From positions 1 to 34,302 of the forward strand of contig CANGDZ010000038.1 in assembly GCA_947452785.1 (NCBI GenBank): 34,302 nt of DNA, in the 5' to 3' direction. Source of the stretch: Comamonadaceae bacterium. GTDB taxonomy: Bacteria; Pseudomonadota; Gammaproteobacteria; Burkholderiales; Burkholderiaceae_C. This document shows positions 13,013 to 22,058 of the stretch, piece after piece. The position numbers were made by a program, and so were the translations under genes. Position 1 is the first letter of the stretch. Each line of letters opens with the position of its first letter. A model generated the notes under the pieces. The model was not told where the DNA came from. It saw only the letters and a program-made list of their open reading frames with translations, and did no database searches.

Positions 13013-13018
13013 ATTATA
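13013..13018 (-). promoter_or_regulatory. -10 box of tRNA-His
   Basis: Read leftwards the sequence is a consensus TATAAT, 10 bases before the tRNA 5' end and between the ppiD stop and the tRNA. The -35 (around GAAAAT, inside the ppiD end) is poor. Read-through from ppiD may add to expression. Confidence 0.6.
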
Positions 13019-13028
13019 ACCCAGCCCA

Positions 13029-14969
13029 TCACGAATTTTCAGCCACGGCTTGGGTTTTGCCTGCAGCCTTGTTGGGCTTAGGAATCAAAATTTCCGCCTT
13101 CAGTTGTTGCTTCAGTTGCATCAAGTAGGCTTGCGCTTCAGCCGAAGCCCACAGCTGGGTAAATTGCTGTTGCGCTTGCTGCTCTTTTTCTTTGTTGTCG
13201 AGCTCACGGGCCAACACCTTGTTGACGCGAATCACCGCGTAGCCCTGCTCACCCAAGTCTACACCGGTCCAGGCAGGCAATATGGTGGCATTGACGCGCA
13301 AGGCCGCGTCGACGACCGCAGTGCTCAGGTTTTGCGACTGGTCGCGTGACACCGTGATGGCGTTGCCCAAATGGGCGCCCTCGGCATTGGTGCGCCAAGT
13401 GGTCAAACGCGCTTGTCCTTGCTCACGGGCCAAAGCGGCGGCACGCTCCTGCTCCAATTGCTTACGTACTTGATCTTTCACCTCGGCCAATGGACGTGTC
13501 GCCGCTGGGGTGTAGTTCACCACACGGCCAGACACCAAAGTATTGGGGGCAATTTCGATGGCTTCTGTGTTGCGGTGTTTCACCGTCGCATCTTCTGAGA
13601 ACAAGGTTTGCACAAACTTGCCATTGCTCAGGGGGCCTTTTCCGTTCGCCCCTGGCGCACGGCTGATCTGCGACGCCTTTTGCAGGGTTAACTTCAAGCG
13701 TTCAGCCACCGGCTTTAAGCTGTCGGCCTGTTCGTACACGCCATTGGTGAAGTTTTCTGCCAGCTCAGCGTATTTACGCTGGGCTTGTTGCTTCTTCAGA
13801 TCGGCCTCCAGTTGAGGGCGCATTTCTTCAAAGCTCTTGGTTTTGGGGGCCTTGATATCGGTAAGCATGATGATGTGGTAGCCAAACTCGGACTCGACGA
13901 CATCGCTGATTTCGGATTTTTTCAGTGCAAAAGCGACATCTTCAAAAGCCTTGACCATGGCTCCGCGGGGGAAGAAGTCAAGATCACCACCTTTGCTGGC
14001 AGAGCCGGCATCTTGCGAGTTTTGCTTAGCCAACTCTGCAAACGACGATGGTTTTTTGCGCACTGCGGCCAGCAAGGTTTCGGCCTTGGCTTTGGCTTTT
14101 TCTTTGTCCGCCGCGGGCGCATCCTTGGCCGCGTTGATCAAGATATGGCTGGCACGGCGCTCTTCCTGTGTCGCCGTTTTTTGCACATTTTGTTCGTAAT
14201 AGGTTTTCAGGTCGGCTTCATTCACGGTCACCGCTTGGCGCACCGCATCCAGGTCGAGCACCAGGTACTCCACATCGGCCGACTCTGCAGACTGAAAGCG
14301 CTTGCCATTGTTTTGATAGAAGGTCTTCACGTCGTCTTCAGAAACCTGCACTTTGCCCAAGAACTCATCAGGGGTGAAGCGTTGGATTTGAATATCACGA
14401 CGTTGAAAATACGCATTCAAAGCCGCATTGGTTTGCGCTGTGGAGGCCAAGGCGGAATTTTGCAAACCTTGCATGACCTGGCGGGTCGACAAGTCGTTGC
14501 GCACCTGGGCCTCGAACATATCAGGCGTCATGCCCTGGCTGGCGACCAATTGGCGATAGCGTTCCATGTCCAGCTTGCCATCGGCTGTGCGCAAAGAGGC
14601 GATGGTCGGGTTTTGTTGCAGCTCGCGCGCCAAACGGGCGTCACTGGCGGTCAAATGCAGCTTTTGAGTGGCCACCACCAGCACTTGTTCTCGCACCATG
14701 CGGTCCAAGGTGGCGTAACGCGCCTCAGGTGAATCCAACAACTTGACATCGATGTTGGGCATAGATACCCGAATTCGTTCGATCTCGCGTTTATGGGCGT
14801 TGTCCCATTCGGCTTGGGTGATTTTGTTGCCGTCCACCTGGGCCACAACTGCACCTTGGTCTTTGAAGCGGCTGTAACCGTCAATGCCAAACATCACAAA
14901 AGAAGGAATGATGAGCAGGAACAAAAGTCCCATCATCATCTTGGTGTTATTGCGAACAAAATCAAACAT
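13029..14969 (-). CDS. ppiD: PpiD-like periplasmic chaperone / peptidyl-prolyl isomerase
   Basis: This 646-aa SurA-N/parvulin protein is anchored in the inner membrane and helps nascent exported proteins fold. The N-terminus MFDFVRNNTKMMMGLLFLLIIPSFVMFGI is the typical PpiD membrane anchor, and it fixes the start at 14969 although the frame stays open 11 codons further. A SurA-N-like helical domain covers about residues 35-230. The parvulin domain lies at about 270-380 (RRASHILI ... SKGGDLDFFPRGAMVKAFEDVAFAL ... ESEFGYHIIML). A C-terminal helical region follows. Length is normal for the betaproteobacterial family. Gene order hupB - tRNA-Val - ppiD - tRNA-His is colinear and leftward, and hupB-ppiD adjacency is also known in enterobacteria. 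Confidence 0.92.
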   Translation of the reverse strand: MFDFVRNNTKMMMGLLFLLIIPSFVMFGIDGYSRFKDQGAVVAQVDGNKITQAEWDNAHKREIERIRVSMPNIDVKLLDSPEARYATLDRMVREQVLVVATQKLHLTASDARLARELQQNPTIASLRTADGKLDMERYRQLVASQGMTPDMFEAQVRNDLSTRQVMQGLQNSALASTAQTNAALNAYFQRRDIQIQRFTPDEFLGKVQVSEDDVKTFYQNNGKRFQSAESADVEYLVLDLDAVRQAVTVNEADLKTYYEQNVQKTATQEERRASHILINAAKDAPAADKEKAKAKAETLLAAVRKKPSSFAELAKQNSQDAGSASKGGDLDFFPRGAMVKAFEDVAFALKKSEISDVVESEFGYHIIMLTDIKAPKTKSFEEMRPQLEADLKKQQAQRKYAELAENFTNGVYEQADSLKPVAERLKLTLQKASQISRAPGANGKGPLSNGKFVQTLFSEDATVKHRNTEAIEIAPNTLVSGRVVNYTPAATRPLAEVKDQVRKQLEQERAAALAREQGQARLTTWRTNAEGAHLGNAITVSRDQSQNLSTAVVDAALRVNATILPAWTGVDLGEQGYAVIRVNKVLARELDNKEKEQQAQQQFTQLWASAEAQAYLMQLKQQLKAEILIPKPNKAAGKTQAVAENS

Positions 14970-15000
14970 GCGTGATCTCTCTGAGAGATAAACTCGTTGC

Positions 15001-15031
15001 AAAAAAAATGGCGAACACAGGGTTCGCCATT
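15001..15031 (-). terminator. Strong intrinsic terminator after tRNA-Val
   Basis: Read leftwards, a 10-bp stem AATGGCGAAC/GTTCGCCATT (15022-15031 with 15007-15016) with a 5-base loop is followed by eight T. It separates the hupB/tRNA-Val transcript from ppiD. Confidence 0.9.
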
Positions 15032-15038
15032 GTCGGGG

Positions 15039-15114
15039 TGGTGGGCGCTGACGGTCTCGAACCGCCGACCTACTCCGTGTAAAGGAGCCGCTCTACCAAC
15101 TGAGCTAAGCGCCC
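15039..15114 (-). tRNA. tRNA-Val (anticodon TAC)
   Basis: The 76-nt gene includes an encoded CCA. Its acceptor is GGGCGCT/AGCGCCC, its D arm is TAGCTCAGTTGGTAGA, its anticodon stem is CTCC/GGAG with loop TTTACAC (anticodon at 15079-15081), and its T arm is GGTTCGAGACC. It lies 15 bp after the hupB stop on the same strand and is probably co-transcribed with hupB and processed out. Confidence 0.97.
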
Positions 15115-15129
15115 CACCTGAAACTTGGG

Positions 15130-15402
15130 TCAGTTCAAAGCGTCTTTCAAAGCTTTGCCTGGACGGAACTTGGGAACTTTGGCAGACTTGATTTTAATCG
15201 CAGCGCCGGTACGGGGGTTGCGACCTGTGCGTGCTGCACGTTTGGTCACGGCGAAAGAGCCAAAACCCACCAATGACACGGTGCCGCCTTTTTTCAAAGT
15301 CGTGCGCACGCCACCAATGATGGCCTCCAATGCACGACCGGCCGCAGCTTTGGAAATATCCGCCTGTTTAGCGATGTGCTCGATCAATTCTGATTTATTC
15401 AC
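15130..15402 (-). CDS. hupB: DNA-binding protein HU-beta
   Basis: This 90-aa histone-like protein bends and compacts DNA as a dimer. The whole sequence is textbook [22 protein letters not shown] at the start, [12 protein letters not shown] in the core, and the DNA-clasping arm [28 protein letters not shown]. The start codon is GTG (15400-15402) with AGAGG six bases before it. A consensus-like promoter lies at 15524-15552, and a terminator-like hairpin sits in the leader at 15416-15444. HU can also serve as a host factor for site-specific recombination, but its closeness to the island is due only to tRNA-His being nearby. Confidence 0.97.
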   Translation of the reverse strand: MNKSELIEHIAKQADISKAAAGRALEAIIGGVRTTLKKGGTVSLVGFGSFAVTKRAARTGRNPRTGAAIKIKSAKVPKFRPGKALKDALN

Positions 15403-15415
15403 AAAGAGCCTCTTT

Positions 15416-15444
15416 AAAAAAATACGAGGTCAGCGTACTGACCT
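15416..15444 (-). terminator. Terminator-like hairpin in the hupB leader
   Basis: Read leftwards, the stem AGGTCAG-TACG-CTGACCT (15427-15444) is followed after four bases by seven T (15416-15422). It lies between the strong promoter at 15524-15552 and the hupB GTG. It could attenuate hupB or end a separate ~100-nt RNA. Confidence 0.5.
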
Positions 15445-15523
15445 GATGTTGTTATTTGGAATGAGAGCACCACGCCGCACTGCCCAAAACCACGCGTCTC
15501 CGACAAAGTGATCTCCGATTTCG

Positions 15524-15552
15524 ATTAAATCCAGACTCTGGGAATCTGTCAA
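15524..15552 (-). promoter_or_regulatory. hupB: Sigma-70 promoter upstream of hupB
   Basis: TTGACA (15547-15552), a spacer of exactly 17 bases, then TTTAAT (15524-15529), read leftwards. The predicted start near 15517 gives a leader of about 115 nt before hupB. Confidence 0.7.
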
Positions 15553-15668
15553 TCATCGCGTAGCTGATGCGGCTTGATGCGGGTCGAATTCTAGACGCAA
15601 ACTCCAAGGCCTCCATGACGAAGCTGTTATTTTTTGAAAATTCTTGTTCCAACTCGCACCCTTTGCAT

Positions 15669-16754
15669 TCAAAGCGCAGCAGCAATGGCTTTGCCGACGT
15701 CCTGAGTGGAAGCCGTTCCTCCAATATCAGGGGTTCGCGGAGCGCCGCTTTGAGGATGCAGCACTTTCTCAATGGCCTCAAGAACCGCATCGTGCGCCTC
15801 TTTGTATCCTAAGAACTCCAGCATCATGGCACCACACCATATCTGGCCTATGGGGTTGGCAATTTGCTTGCCTGCAATATCAGGCGCTGAGCCGTGAACG
15901 GGCTCGAACAAGGACGGGAACAAGCGATCAGGATTGAGGTTGGCACTGGGCGCAATGCCAATGGTGCCCGTACAGGCGGGGCCCAGATCGCTCAAGATGT
16001 CGCCAAATAAATTGCTGGCCACCACCACGTCAAAGAAATCCGGCCGCTGCACAAAATGCGCAGTCAAGATGTCGATGTGAAACTTGTCCACGTTCACACC
16101 TGGATAATTTTTGGCCATCTCGACCACCCGCTCATCCCAGTAAGGCATGGTGATGGCAATGCCATTGGATTTGGTCGCACTGGTCAAATGCTTTTTGGGG
16201 CGTGTCTGCGCCAGCTCAAAAGCAAACTTCAGCACGCGGTCCACGCCGATGCGCGACATCACGGTTTCCTGCATCACGATCTCGCGCGCAGTACCCGGGT
16301 ACATGCGGCCACCAATGCTGGAGTACTCGCCCTCGGTGTTCTCGCGCACGATGTACATGTCGATCTCGCCGGGTTGGCGCGGGCTTCCGTCACGGCGAAC
16401 CACAGGGGCGATGATGCCGGGCATCAATCGCGCGGGGCGCAGGTTGATGTACTGGTCAAACTCACGGCGAAACAAGAGCAGCGAGCCCCACAAGGACACG
16501 TGGTCGGCAATTTTTTCGGGCCAGCCTACAGCGCCAAAGTAAATGGCATCGTGACCGTCAATCTGCTCTTTCCAGTCGTCGGGCAGCATCTTGCCGTGCT
16601 TTTCACAATAGTCCCAGCTCGAAAAGTCGAAGTGGTCAAAGTGCAAATCGATATTGAACTTTCGCGCTGCGGCTTCCATCACGCGCAAGCCTTCAGGCAT
16701 CACTTCTTTGCCAATACCGTCGCCAGGAATCACGGCTACGCGGTGCTTTGTCAT
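15669..16754 (-). CDS. Tartrate / D-malate dehydrogenase family enzyme
   Basis: This 361-aa protein belongs to the isocitrate/isopropylmalate dehydrogenase superfamily, in the tartrate dehydrogenase-decarboxylase (TtuC) or D-malate dehydrogenase (DmlA) branch. It performs NAD-linked oxidative decarboxylation of a 2-hydroxyacid. Features are the opening VAVIPGDGIGKEV, the substrate-binding YINLRPARLMPG, the catalytic IVRENTEGEYSSIGGR, and the metal-binding VVASNLFGDILSDLGPA. The closing FEPVHGSAPDIAGKQIANPIGQI is the cofactor loop. GGAAAG precedes the ATG. Length is usual (about 360). The gene is 47 bp downstream of the DMT transporter and may be co-transcribed with it. Sequence alone does not separate tartrate, D-malate or 3-isopropylmalate preference, though WDYCEKHGKMLPDDW favours the TtuC/DmlA group. 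Confidence 0.9.
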   Translation of the reverse strand: MTKHRVAVIPGDGIGKEVMPEGLRVMEAAARKFNIDLHFDHFDFSSWDYCEKHGKMLPDDWKEQIDGHDAIYFGAVGWPEKIADHVSLWGSLLLFRREFDQYINLRPARLMPGIIAPVVRRDGSPRQPGEIDMYIVRENTEGEYSSIGGRMYPGTAREIVMQETVMSRIGVDRVLKFAFELAQTRPKKHLTSATKSNGIAITMPYWDERVVEMAKNYPGVNVDKFHIDILTAHFVQRPDFFDVVVASNLFGDILSDLGPACTGTIGIAPSANLNPDRLFPSLFEPVHGSAPDIAGKQIANPIGQIWCGAMMLEFLGYKEAHDAVLEAIEKVLHPQSGAPRTPDIGGTASTQDVGKAIAAAL

Positions 16755-16801
16755 GGTCTGTCTTTCCGGAAAAAATTAGGTTTGAGCTTACCAGCTCAGA
16801 T

Positions 16802-17743
16802 TCAAATCTTGGTCGCACGCACGACTTGACTCACGCCCAACGCGGTCAAAGCGGTGCCTGCCAGGGTCATGGCGGTAATGGGTTCGTCAAACAAAACCCA
16901 GGCCATTAAAGCGGTGGTGGGCGGCACCATGTACATCAAACTCGTGACCGAAGCGGCCGCCCCGCGCTGAATCAACATGTAAAACAAAGAACTGCCCCCG
17001 AGCGTCAAACCCAAGACCGACCAGGCCAGGGCGCCGAACATCTCAGGCACCCAGTCCACTCTTTCGACTTCGAGCAGGGCCAGCGGTAAGGTCACGCAAG
17101 CGGCCGCCAGCAATTGCACCGTGTTGGCGCTGCGCACATCACAGGGCTGGACAAAGCGTTTTTGATACAGCGTGCCGGCCGTGATGCACAGCAAGGCCAT
17201 CACTGCGAAAGTGATATTTAAAAAATTAACATGATCCATCGTGCTGCCTTGGGTCAGCTTGCGCCAGACCACCATCAGCAAACCCGCCAAGCCCAGCATC
17301 AAGCCCAGCCATTGGCGCGGTGTGATGGCGCTGACGTGAACGCCCCCTTCAACAGGCGCAGACGATGCCTCCGACCGGGCGTGCATGGCAGACAACCAAA
17401 TGGCAGTCAGCACCGGTTGAATGCCCACAATCAGCGCGGACAAGCCCGAGCCCATGCCAGATTTGACGGCGGCCCAGACGCCGCCCAAATAACCCGCTTG
17501 AATCAAGATGCCGGTGACCGACAAATGCAAAAACTGCTGGCGATTTTGAGGCCAAGGCACTTTGGCCCACAGGATCCAGGGCACAAAGCAGGCCATGGAC
17601 AGCAGGTAGCGCATCAGCAAGAAAGTAAAGGGCGAGGAATGCGGCATGCCAAAACGCGCCACGATGAAGCCGGTACTCCAAATGAGCACAAACACCGCGG
17701 GCATGACGCGCACCCAAGCGCTGCGATCGTCGGAACTGCTCAT
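16802..17743 (-). CDS. DMT-family (EamA) membrane transporter
   Basis: This 313-aa inner-membrane protein has about ten hydrophobic segments in two EamA repeats. The first begins with AVFVLIWSTGFIVARFGMPHSSPFTFLLMRYLL and the second ends with PPTTALMAWVLFDEPITAMTLAGTALTALGV; both are typical of the drug/metabolite transporter superfamily. The start is taken as the ATG at 17741-17743, which overlaps the pgsA stop (ATGA). The longer open frame to 17860 is only the pgsA gene read in another frame. The substrate is unknown; family members export amino acids or metabolites. It is likely translated with pgsA. Confidence 0.88.
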   Translation of the reverse strand: MSSSDDRSAWVRVMPAVFVLIWSTGFIVARFGMPHSSPFTFLLMRYLLSMACFVPWILWAKVPWPQNRQQFLHLSVTGILIQAGYLGGVWAAVKSGMGSGLSALIVGIQPVLTAIWLSAMHARSEASSAPVEGGVHVSAITPRQWLGLMLGLAGLLMVVWRKLTQGSTMDHVNFLNITFAVMALLCITAGTLYQKRFVQPCDVRSANTVQLLAAACVTLPLALLEVERVDWVPEMFGALAWSVLGLTLGGSSLFYMLIQRGAAASVTSLMYMVPPTTALMAWVLFDEPITAMTLAGTALTALGVSQVVRATKI

Positions 17744-18306
17744 TTCACGCGAGCACGAATTTCCGGCAGGGCTTTTTGCATGTAATAGACCATTGACCAA
17801 ATGGTCAACACCGCCGCGGCCCAGATCAAGACTTCGCCCCATTGCCGGGTATCGATCCAATTGAACAGCATGCCATCAAACAACAAGAACGGAATTGCGA
17901 CCATTTGCACGGTGGTTTTGAGTTTTCCTGCCATATGGACCGCCACGCTCTTGCTGGCGCCCAACTGGGCCATCCATTCCCGTAAAGCCGAAATCGCGAT
18001 CTCGCGGCCAATGATGACCAGCGCCACCAGCACGTGCACACGGTGCATGTCCACCAACATCAAAAGGGCGGCACAGACTAAAAACTTGTCCGCCACCGGA
18101 TCTAAAAAGGCACCAAAGGCCGAAGTCTGGTTCAGTTTGCGGGCCAAATAGCCGTCCAGCCAGTCGGTGATGGCAAACACCACAAACATGCTGGTCGCCA
18201 CCAGGTTGCGGGTTTCTTGGGCAATCGGCAGGTAATACACGGCCACAATCAGGGGAATGGCGACAATGCGCGCCAAGGTCATGAGGGTGGGGATGGTGTA
18301 AAACAT
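17740..18306 (-). CDS. pgsA: CDP-diacylglycerol-glycerol-3-phosphate 3-phosphatidyltransferase
   Basis: This 188-aa inner-membrane enzyme makes phosphatidylglycerol phosphate, the committed step to phosphatidylglycerol and cardiolipin. It carries the CDP-alcohol phosphotransferase signature: DGYLAR, then GAFLD and PVADK in TDWLDGYLARKLNQTSAFGA followed by FLDPVADKF. About four to five membrane segments are seen, starting with IPTLMTLARIVAIPLIVAVYYL. Length is usual. It lies 42 bp downstream of uvrC on the same strand, a pairing often seen in proteobacteria, and it overlaps the DMT gene by four bases. Confidence 0.94.
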   Translation of the reverse strand: MFYTIPTLMTLARIVAIPLIVAVYYLPIAQETRNLVATSMFVVFAITDWLDGYLARKLNQTSAFGAFLDPVADKFLVCAALLMLVDMHRVHVLVALVIIGREIAISALREWMAQLGASKSVAVHMAGKLKTTVQMVAIPFLLFDGMLFNWIDTRQWGEVLIWAAAVLTIWSMVYYMQKALPEIRARVK

Positions 18307-18348
18307 GGGTTGCTCATTGTGGCACGGCCAAGAGGCCAGCTTGGCGGC

Positions 18349-20325
18349 TCAGTGCAAAGCGTTGTAAATACTTTCAGCCAAATCGCGCGAAATGCCTTCA
18401 ACCGACATCAAGTCTTCGACACTGGCGCTTTCCACACCCCGCACGCCACCAAAACGCTGCAGCAAGCGGGCGCGTTTTTTGGGGCCCACCCCGGCAATTT
18501 CTTCAATGCTGCTGCCGCCCATGCGCACCCGAGCCCGCTGAGCGCGCATGCCGGTGATGGCAAAGCGGTGCGCCTCATCGCGCACTTGGGCCACCAGCAT
18601 CAAGGCGGCAGAGTCTTTGCCCAAATAGACCTTTTCACGGCCATCGGCAAACACCAATTCTTCCAGGCCCACTTTGCGGCCCTCGCCTTTTTCAACGCCC
18701 ACAATCAAAGCCAAGTCCAGCCCCAGGGCTTGAAACACCTCACGCGCCATCGAGACTTGGCCTTTGCCGCCATCGATCAGCACCACGTCCGGCATGCGCG
18801 CGCTCGGTTCACCAGCACCTTCACCGACTCGGATAGCCTCGGCCAATTTGCCGTAACGCCGTTGCAGCACTTGGCGCATGGCCGCGTAATCGTCGCCCGG
18901 CGTGATGCCGTCAATCTTGTAGCGCCGGTACTCGCTGTTTTGCATTTTGTGGTTTTGAAACACTACGCAAGAACCCTGCGTGGCCTCGCCCGCCGTGTGC
19001 GAAATGTCAAAGCACTCCATGCGCAGGGCGTCAATATCGTCGGGTGCGAGATCGAGCGCCTCGACCAATGCGCGTGTGCGCGCTTGTTGCGAGCCCTCCT
19101 CGGCCAACAAACGGGCGAGTTGAATGGCTGCGTTCTTCTCGGCCATTTCCAACCAAACGCGGCGCTGCTCACGCGGGTTGTGCACCGCCGAGACCTTGAT
19201 GCCGCTTTGCAAAGACACCGCCTCGATCAAATGCTTGTTCACTGCTTCGCTGGTGATCAAGGCCGGGGGCACCGGCACACCCAGGTAATGCTGCGCAATG
19301 AAGGCCTCCAGCACCTGGATTTCCACGACTTTGGCGCGGTCCACTTCTTCGGCTTGCTCTCCCTCTTCTTGCAGCAAGGTTGCAATCGCATGGGCATCGT
19401 CCACATGCGATGGGAAATAAGGCCGATCCCCCAAATGCCGCCCACCGCGCACCATGGCCAGGTTCACGCAGGCCCGTCCTCCCTGCACCTTCACAGCCAG
19501 AATGTCGACATCGGTATCGGTCGCCGTGTCCACCGATTGCTGGTGCAGCACGCGCGACAAAGCCGTCATTTGATTGCGCGCTTCGGCGGCCTGTTCAAAC
19601 TCCAGCCGGTCGGCGTGCGCCATCATGCGCGCCTCCAACTCTTTGAGCACCACCTGGGTCTCGCCGCGCAAGAACTTCTCGGCATTGCGCACATCTTGGG
19701 CATAGTTCTCGGGCGTGATCATGTTCACGCAAGGCCCCGAGCAGCGTTTGATTTGGTACAACAGGCAAGGCCGCGAGCGATTGGCAAACACTGTGTCTTC
19801 ACAGGTGCGCAAGCGAAACACTTTTTGCAGCAACTGAATCGACTCTTTCACCGCCCAAGCGCTGGGGAAAGGCCCAAAGTAATGGTGTTTTTTTTCCACC
19901 GCCCCGCGGTAATACGCGATGCGCGAGAACAGCAAGGGCGAGACGCCGGTTTCGGCTTTGCTGGTTTTGGACAACGCCGCTGGCGATACCGTCCCGGTCA
20001 TCTTCAAATATGGGTAGCTTTTGTCGTCCCGAAACAAGATGTTGAACTTGGGGTTCAAAGTCTTGATCAGGTTGTTTTCCAGCAGCAGCGCCTCGGCTTC
20101 GGAGCGCACCACCGTGGTCTCCATGCGCACGATCTTGCTGACCATGTGGCCAATGCGCGTGCCGCCATGGTCTCTTTGGAAATAGCTGGAAACTCGCCGC
20201 TTGAGGTTCAGCGCCTTGCCCACGTAAAGCAATTGATCTTGCGCATCAAAATAGCGGTAAACCCCCGGCAAAGCCGGGAGCGCGGCCACCTGGGCCAGCA
20301 AAGATTCGTCGTGTACCGCTGTCAT
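18349..20325 (-). CDS. uvrC: Excinuclease ABC subunit C
   Basis: This 659-aa nuclease makes both incisions in nucleotide excision repair after UvrAB finds damage. The N-terminal GIY-YIG nuclease domain shows LPGVYRYFD and [18 protein letters not shown] (about residues 18-49). The UVR motif that binds UvrB lies near [19 protein letters not shown]. The RNase H-like second nuclease contains [20 protein letters not shown] and [10 protein letters not shown]. The C-terminus has tandem helix-hairpin-helix motifs ([18 protein letters not shown] ... [16 protein letters not shown]). The start at 20325 (MTAVHDES) is set by the family N-terminus; the open frame further upstream overlaps earP on the other strand. 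It is divergent from earP with only 60 bp between. Confidence 0.96.
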   Translation of the reverse strand: MTAVHDESLLAQVAALPALPGVYRYFDAQDQLLYVGKALNLKRRVSSYFQRDHGGTRIGHMVSKIVRMETTVVRSEAEALLLENNLIKTLNPKFNILFRDDKSYPYLKMTGTVSPAALSKTSKAETGVSPLLFSRIAYYRGAVEKKHHYFGPFPSAWAVKESIQLLQKVFRLRTCEDTVFANRSRPCLLYQIKRCSGPCVNMITPENYAQDVRNAEKFLRGETQVVLKELEARMMAHADRLEFEQAAEARNQMTALSRVLHQQSVDTATDTDVDILAVKVQGGRACVNLAMVRGGRHLGDRPYFPSHVDDAHAIATLLQEEGEQAEEVDRAKVVEIQVLEAFIAQHYLGVPVPPALITSEAVNKHLIEAVSLQSGIKVSAVHNPREQRRVWLEMAEKNAAIQLARLLAEEGSQQARTRALVEALDLAPDDIDALRMECFDISHTAGEATQGSCVVFQNHKMQNSEYRRYKIDGITPGDDYAAMRQVLQRRYGKLAEAIRVGEGAGEPSARMPDVVLIDGGKGQVSMAREVFQALGLDLALIVGVEKGEGRKVGLEELVFADGREKVYLGKDSAALMLVAQVRDEAHRFAITGMRAQRARVRMGGSSIEEIAGVGPKKRARLLQRFGGVRGVESASVEDLMSVEGISRDLAESIYNALH

Positions 20326-20385
20326 GGCGCGTATTGTCACCTTGAAACACGCCCTGGACCTGGGGCACTGCGACAATCCCCCACC

Positions 20386-21489
20386 ATGAACACGCGTCGC
20401 CACTGGGATCTTTTTTGCACCGTCATCGACAATCACGGCGACCTGGGCGTGTGCTGGCGGCTGGCCAGGCAACTGGCGCAGGCCGGGCAATCGGTGCGTC
20501 TGTGGGTGGACGACGCCTCGGCGCTGGCCTGGATGGCGCCGGACGCGCTGCGCAACAGCCTGCAGGACATCCAGGTTCTGCCCTGGGCCGAAGCCAGCGA
20601 GCCTGAGTTGCTGGCCCGCCTGCCTGCCGCAGACATTTGGATCGAAGCCTTTGGCTGCACTGTGCCCGAAGCCTTTGTGACCCACGCCGCCGCAACGCGT
20701 AAGCAACAACCGGCCTGGATCAACCTCGAATACCTGAGCGCCGAAAGCTGGGTGCCGCGCATGCACGGCCTGCCCTCACCGGTGATGAGCGGCCCGGCCA
20801 AAGGCTGGACCAAACACTTTTTCTACCCGGGCTTCACACCGGACACGGGGGGTCTGCTGCGCGAGGCCAACCTAATGTCTCGGCAACAAAGCTTTGACCG
20901 CGCAGCCTGGCGCCAACGACACGCTCCAGGCCCAGCCCCGGGAGCCCTGCTGATCAGCCTGTTTTGCTACGAACCCACCGTCCTGCCCCATTTGCTAACG
21001 CAACTGGCAGGCACGCCGCATCACCTGCTCGTCACCCCCGGCCGACCTTTGGCGGCTGTGCAACAGGTCTTGAGTCAACTGCCAGTGGAGACAATGAGTC
21101 CCCTATGGAGCGCCCTGCCCTATACCGATCAAGATGGCTTTGACGAGATGCTGTGGTCGTGCGATCTGAATTTTGTTCGTGGCGAAGATTCACTGGTGCG
21201 CGCCCTGTGGGCAGGCCAGCCCTTTGTCTGGCACATCTACCCGCAAGAAGACAACGCCCACCACGCCAAGCTCGAAGCCTTTCTGGATTGGCTAAAAGCG
21301 CCGCAGAGCCTGCGGGAGTTTCACCGGGTGTGGAATGGGATTGAAGATGCTGCCTTGCCTTCGCTCCATGAAGCCACGCTGAACGAGTGGGGTGATTGTG
21401 TGATGTCAGCGAGTCAGCGGTTGCTGGCTCAGGACGATTTACTCAGCCAGTTGATCACTCATAGTGCGACCACATACGCAGCACCTTGA
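20386..21489 (+). CDS. earP: EF-P arginine rhamnosyltransferase
   Basis: This 367-aa GT-B-fold glycosyltransferase transfers rhamnose from dTDP-rhamnose to Arg32 of EF-P, which is needed for the factor to rescue ribosomes stalled at polyproline. Diagnostic motifs are the N-terminal [17 protein letters not shown] with Asp15 and Asp19, matching the catalytic aspartates of known EarP, and the C-terminal [15 protein letters not shown] and [14 protein letters not shown] that bind the nucleotide. The ATG at 20386 begins [15 protein letters not shown]. Its partner efp lies 1.6 kb downstream with Arg at position 32. Its 3' end overlaps the convergent yoeB gene by 35 bp. Confidence 0.94.
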   Translation: MNTRRHWDLFCTVIDNHGDLGVCWRLARQLAQAGQSVRLWVDDASALAWMAPDALRNSLQDIQVLPWAEASEPELLARLPAADIWIEAFGCTVPEAFVTHAAATRKQQPAWINLEYLSAESWVPRMHGLPSPVMSGPAKGWTKHFFYPGFTPDTGGLLREANLMSRQQSFDRAAWRQRHAPGPAPGALLISLFCYEPTVLPHLLTQLAGTPHHLLVTPGRPLAAVQQVLSQLPVETMSPLWSALPYTDQDGFDEMLWSCDLNFVRGEDSLVRALWAGQPFVWHIYPQEDNAHHAKLEAFLDWLKAPQSLREFHRVWNGIEDAALPSLHEATLNEWGDCVMSASQRLLAQDDLLSQLITHSATTYAAP

Positions 21490-21718
21490 CCGTGTTTTGT
21501 TCTGACAAAACTTCATAAACCAAACGGTGCTGGATGTTAATTCGACGTGAATAGGCTCCAGATAAATCTCCCACCAACTTTTCATAAGGCGGAGGATTTT
21601 GGAAAGGATTGACTTGAATCAGAGCCAGAAGCTCCTGGGTTTTGGCTTTGAGCCCAGCCGATGACAGTTTGGGCGCATCTTTTTGGGCGTGCCTGCTAAA
21701 AACCAGTTGCCAGCTCAC
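21455..21718 (-). CDS. yoeB: YoeB-family ribosome-dependent mRNA interferase toxin
   Basis: This is an 87-aa toxin of the Txe/YoeB family, which cleaves mRNA at the ribosome. Family features are SWQLVFSRHAQKDAPKL at the start, LIQVNPFQNPPPYEKLVGDLSGAYSRRINIQHRLVYEV in the core, and the closing [11 protein letters not shown] with the near-invariant C-terminal SHY. The start is taken as GTG at 21716-21718, overlapping the antitoxin stop (GTGA), which gives the normal length; an in-frame ATG at 21739 would add seven residues. Its 3' end runs 35 bp into the end of earP on the other strand. Confidence 0.93.
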   Translation of the reverse strand: MSWQLVFSRHAQKDAPKLSSAGLKAKTQELLALIQVNPFQNPPPYEKLVGDLSGAYSRRINIQHRLVYEVLSEQNTVKVLRMWSHYE

Positions 21719-21957
21719 CAATCGAGCTCCTTGGTGCATGAATCAATGGGCTCGGCCATACCTTCCTTGATGGATTCGCGCATACCCGGTACCGCGAGCA
21801 AGTAAAGAGTTTCCTGGATGGCCTGCCAATCCTGCGCAGACAGCAGGACCGCGTCATGACGCTTGCCCGTGATGGCAATAGGCTGGTGTGACTCCGCCGC
21901 CTGATCCATCAGCCTGTAGAGATTAGCTCGGGCATCGCTCGCTGAAAGTGTTTGCAT
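21715..21957 (-). CDS. yefM: YefM/Phd-type antitoxin
   Basis: This 80-aa antitoxin pairs with the adjacent YoeB. The N-terminal MQTLSASDARANLYRLMDQAAESHQPIAITGKRHDAVLLS is the Phd/YefM fold that binds DNA and dimerises. The C-terminal part (YLLAVPGMRESIKEGMAEP) wraps and neutralises the toxin. It comes first in the operon, as usual for yefM-yoeB. The promoter upstream at 21977-22005 contains two GTAC palindromes 12 bp apart, so autorepression by the complex is likely. Confidence 0.93.
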   Translation of the reverse strand: MQTLSASDARANLYRLMDQAAESHQPIAITGKRHDAVLLSAQDWQAIQETLYLLAVPGMRESIKEGMAEPIDSCTKELDW

Positions 21958-21976
21958 CTTGAATTCCTTCCTGTTT

Positions 21977-22005
21977 ATCGTACGTAAAACAGTACGTTAT
22001 GTCAA
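21977..22005 (-). promoter_or_regulatory. yefM-yoeB promoter with double GTAC operator
   Basis: Read leftwards it is TTGACA (22000-22005), a 17-base spacer, then TACGAT (21977-21982). GTAC palindromes at 21980-21983 and 21992-21995 lie in or beside the spacer, 12 bp centre to centre. This is the spacing known for the E. coli YefM-YoeB operator, whose core is TGTACA. Confidence 0.7.
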
Positions 22006-22058
22006 CAAACTAAGGAAACAAACTAAGGACGCAACTCACGCTCCCAGATAATCAACCG

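Noticed and set aside
13785-14732. 315-residue forward open frame
   Set aside because: It is antisense to ppiD, with no domain and no start signal.
18217-20385. Very long open frame on the forward strand running into earP
   Set aside because: It is antisense to pgsA and uvrC, both of which have clear family motifs. Only the part from 20386 is the real earP gene.
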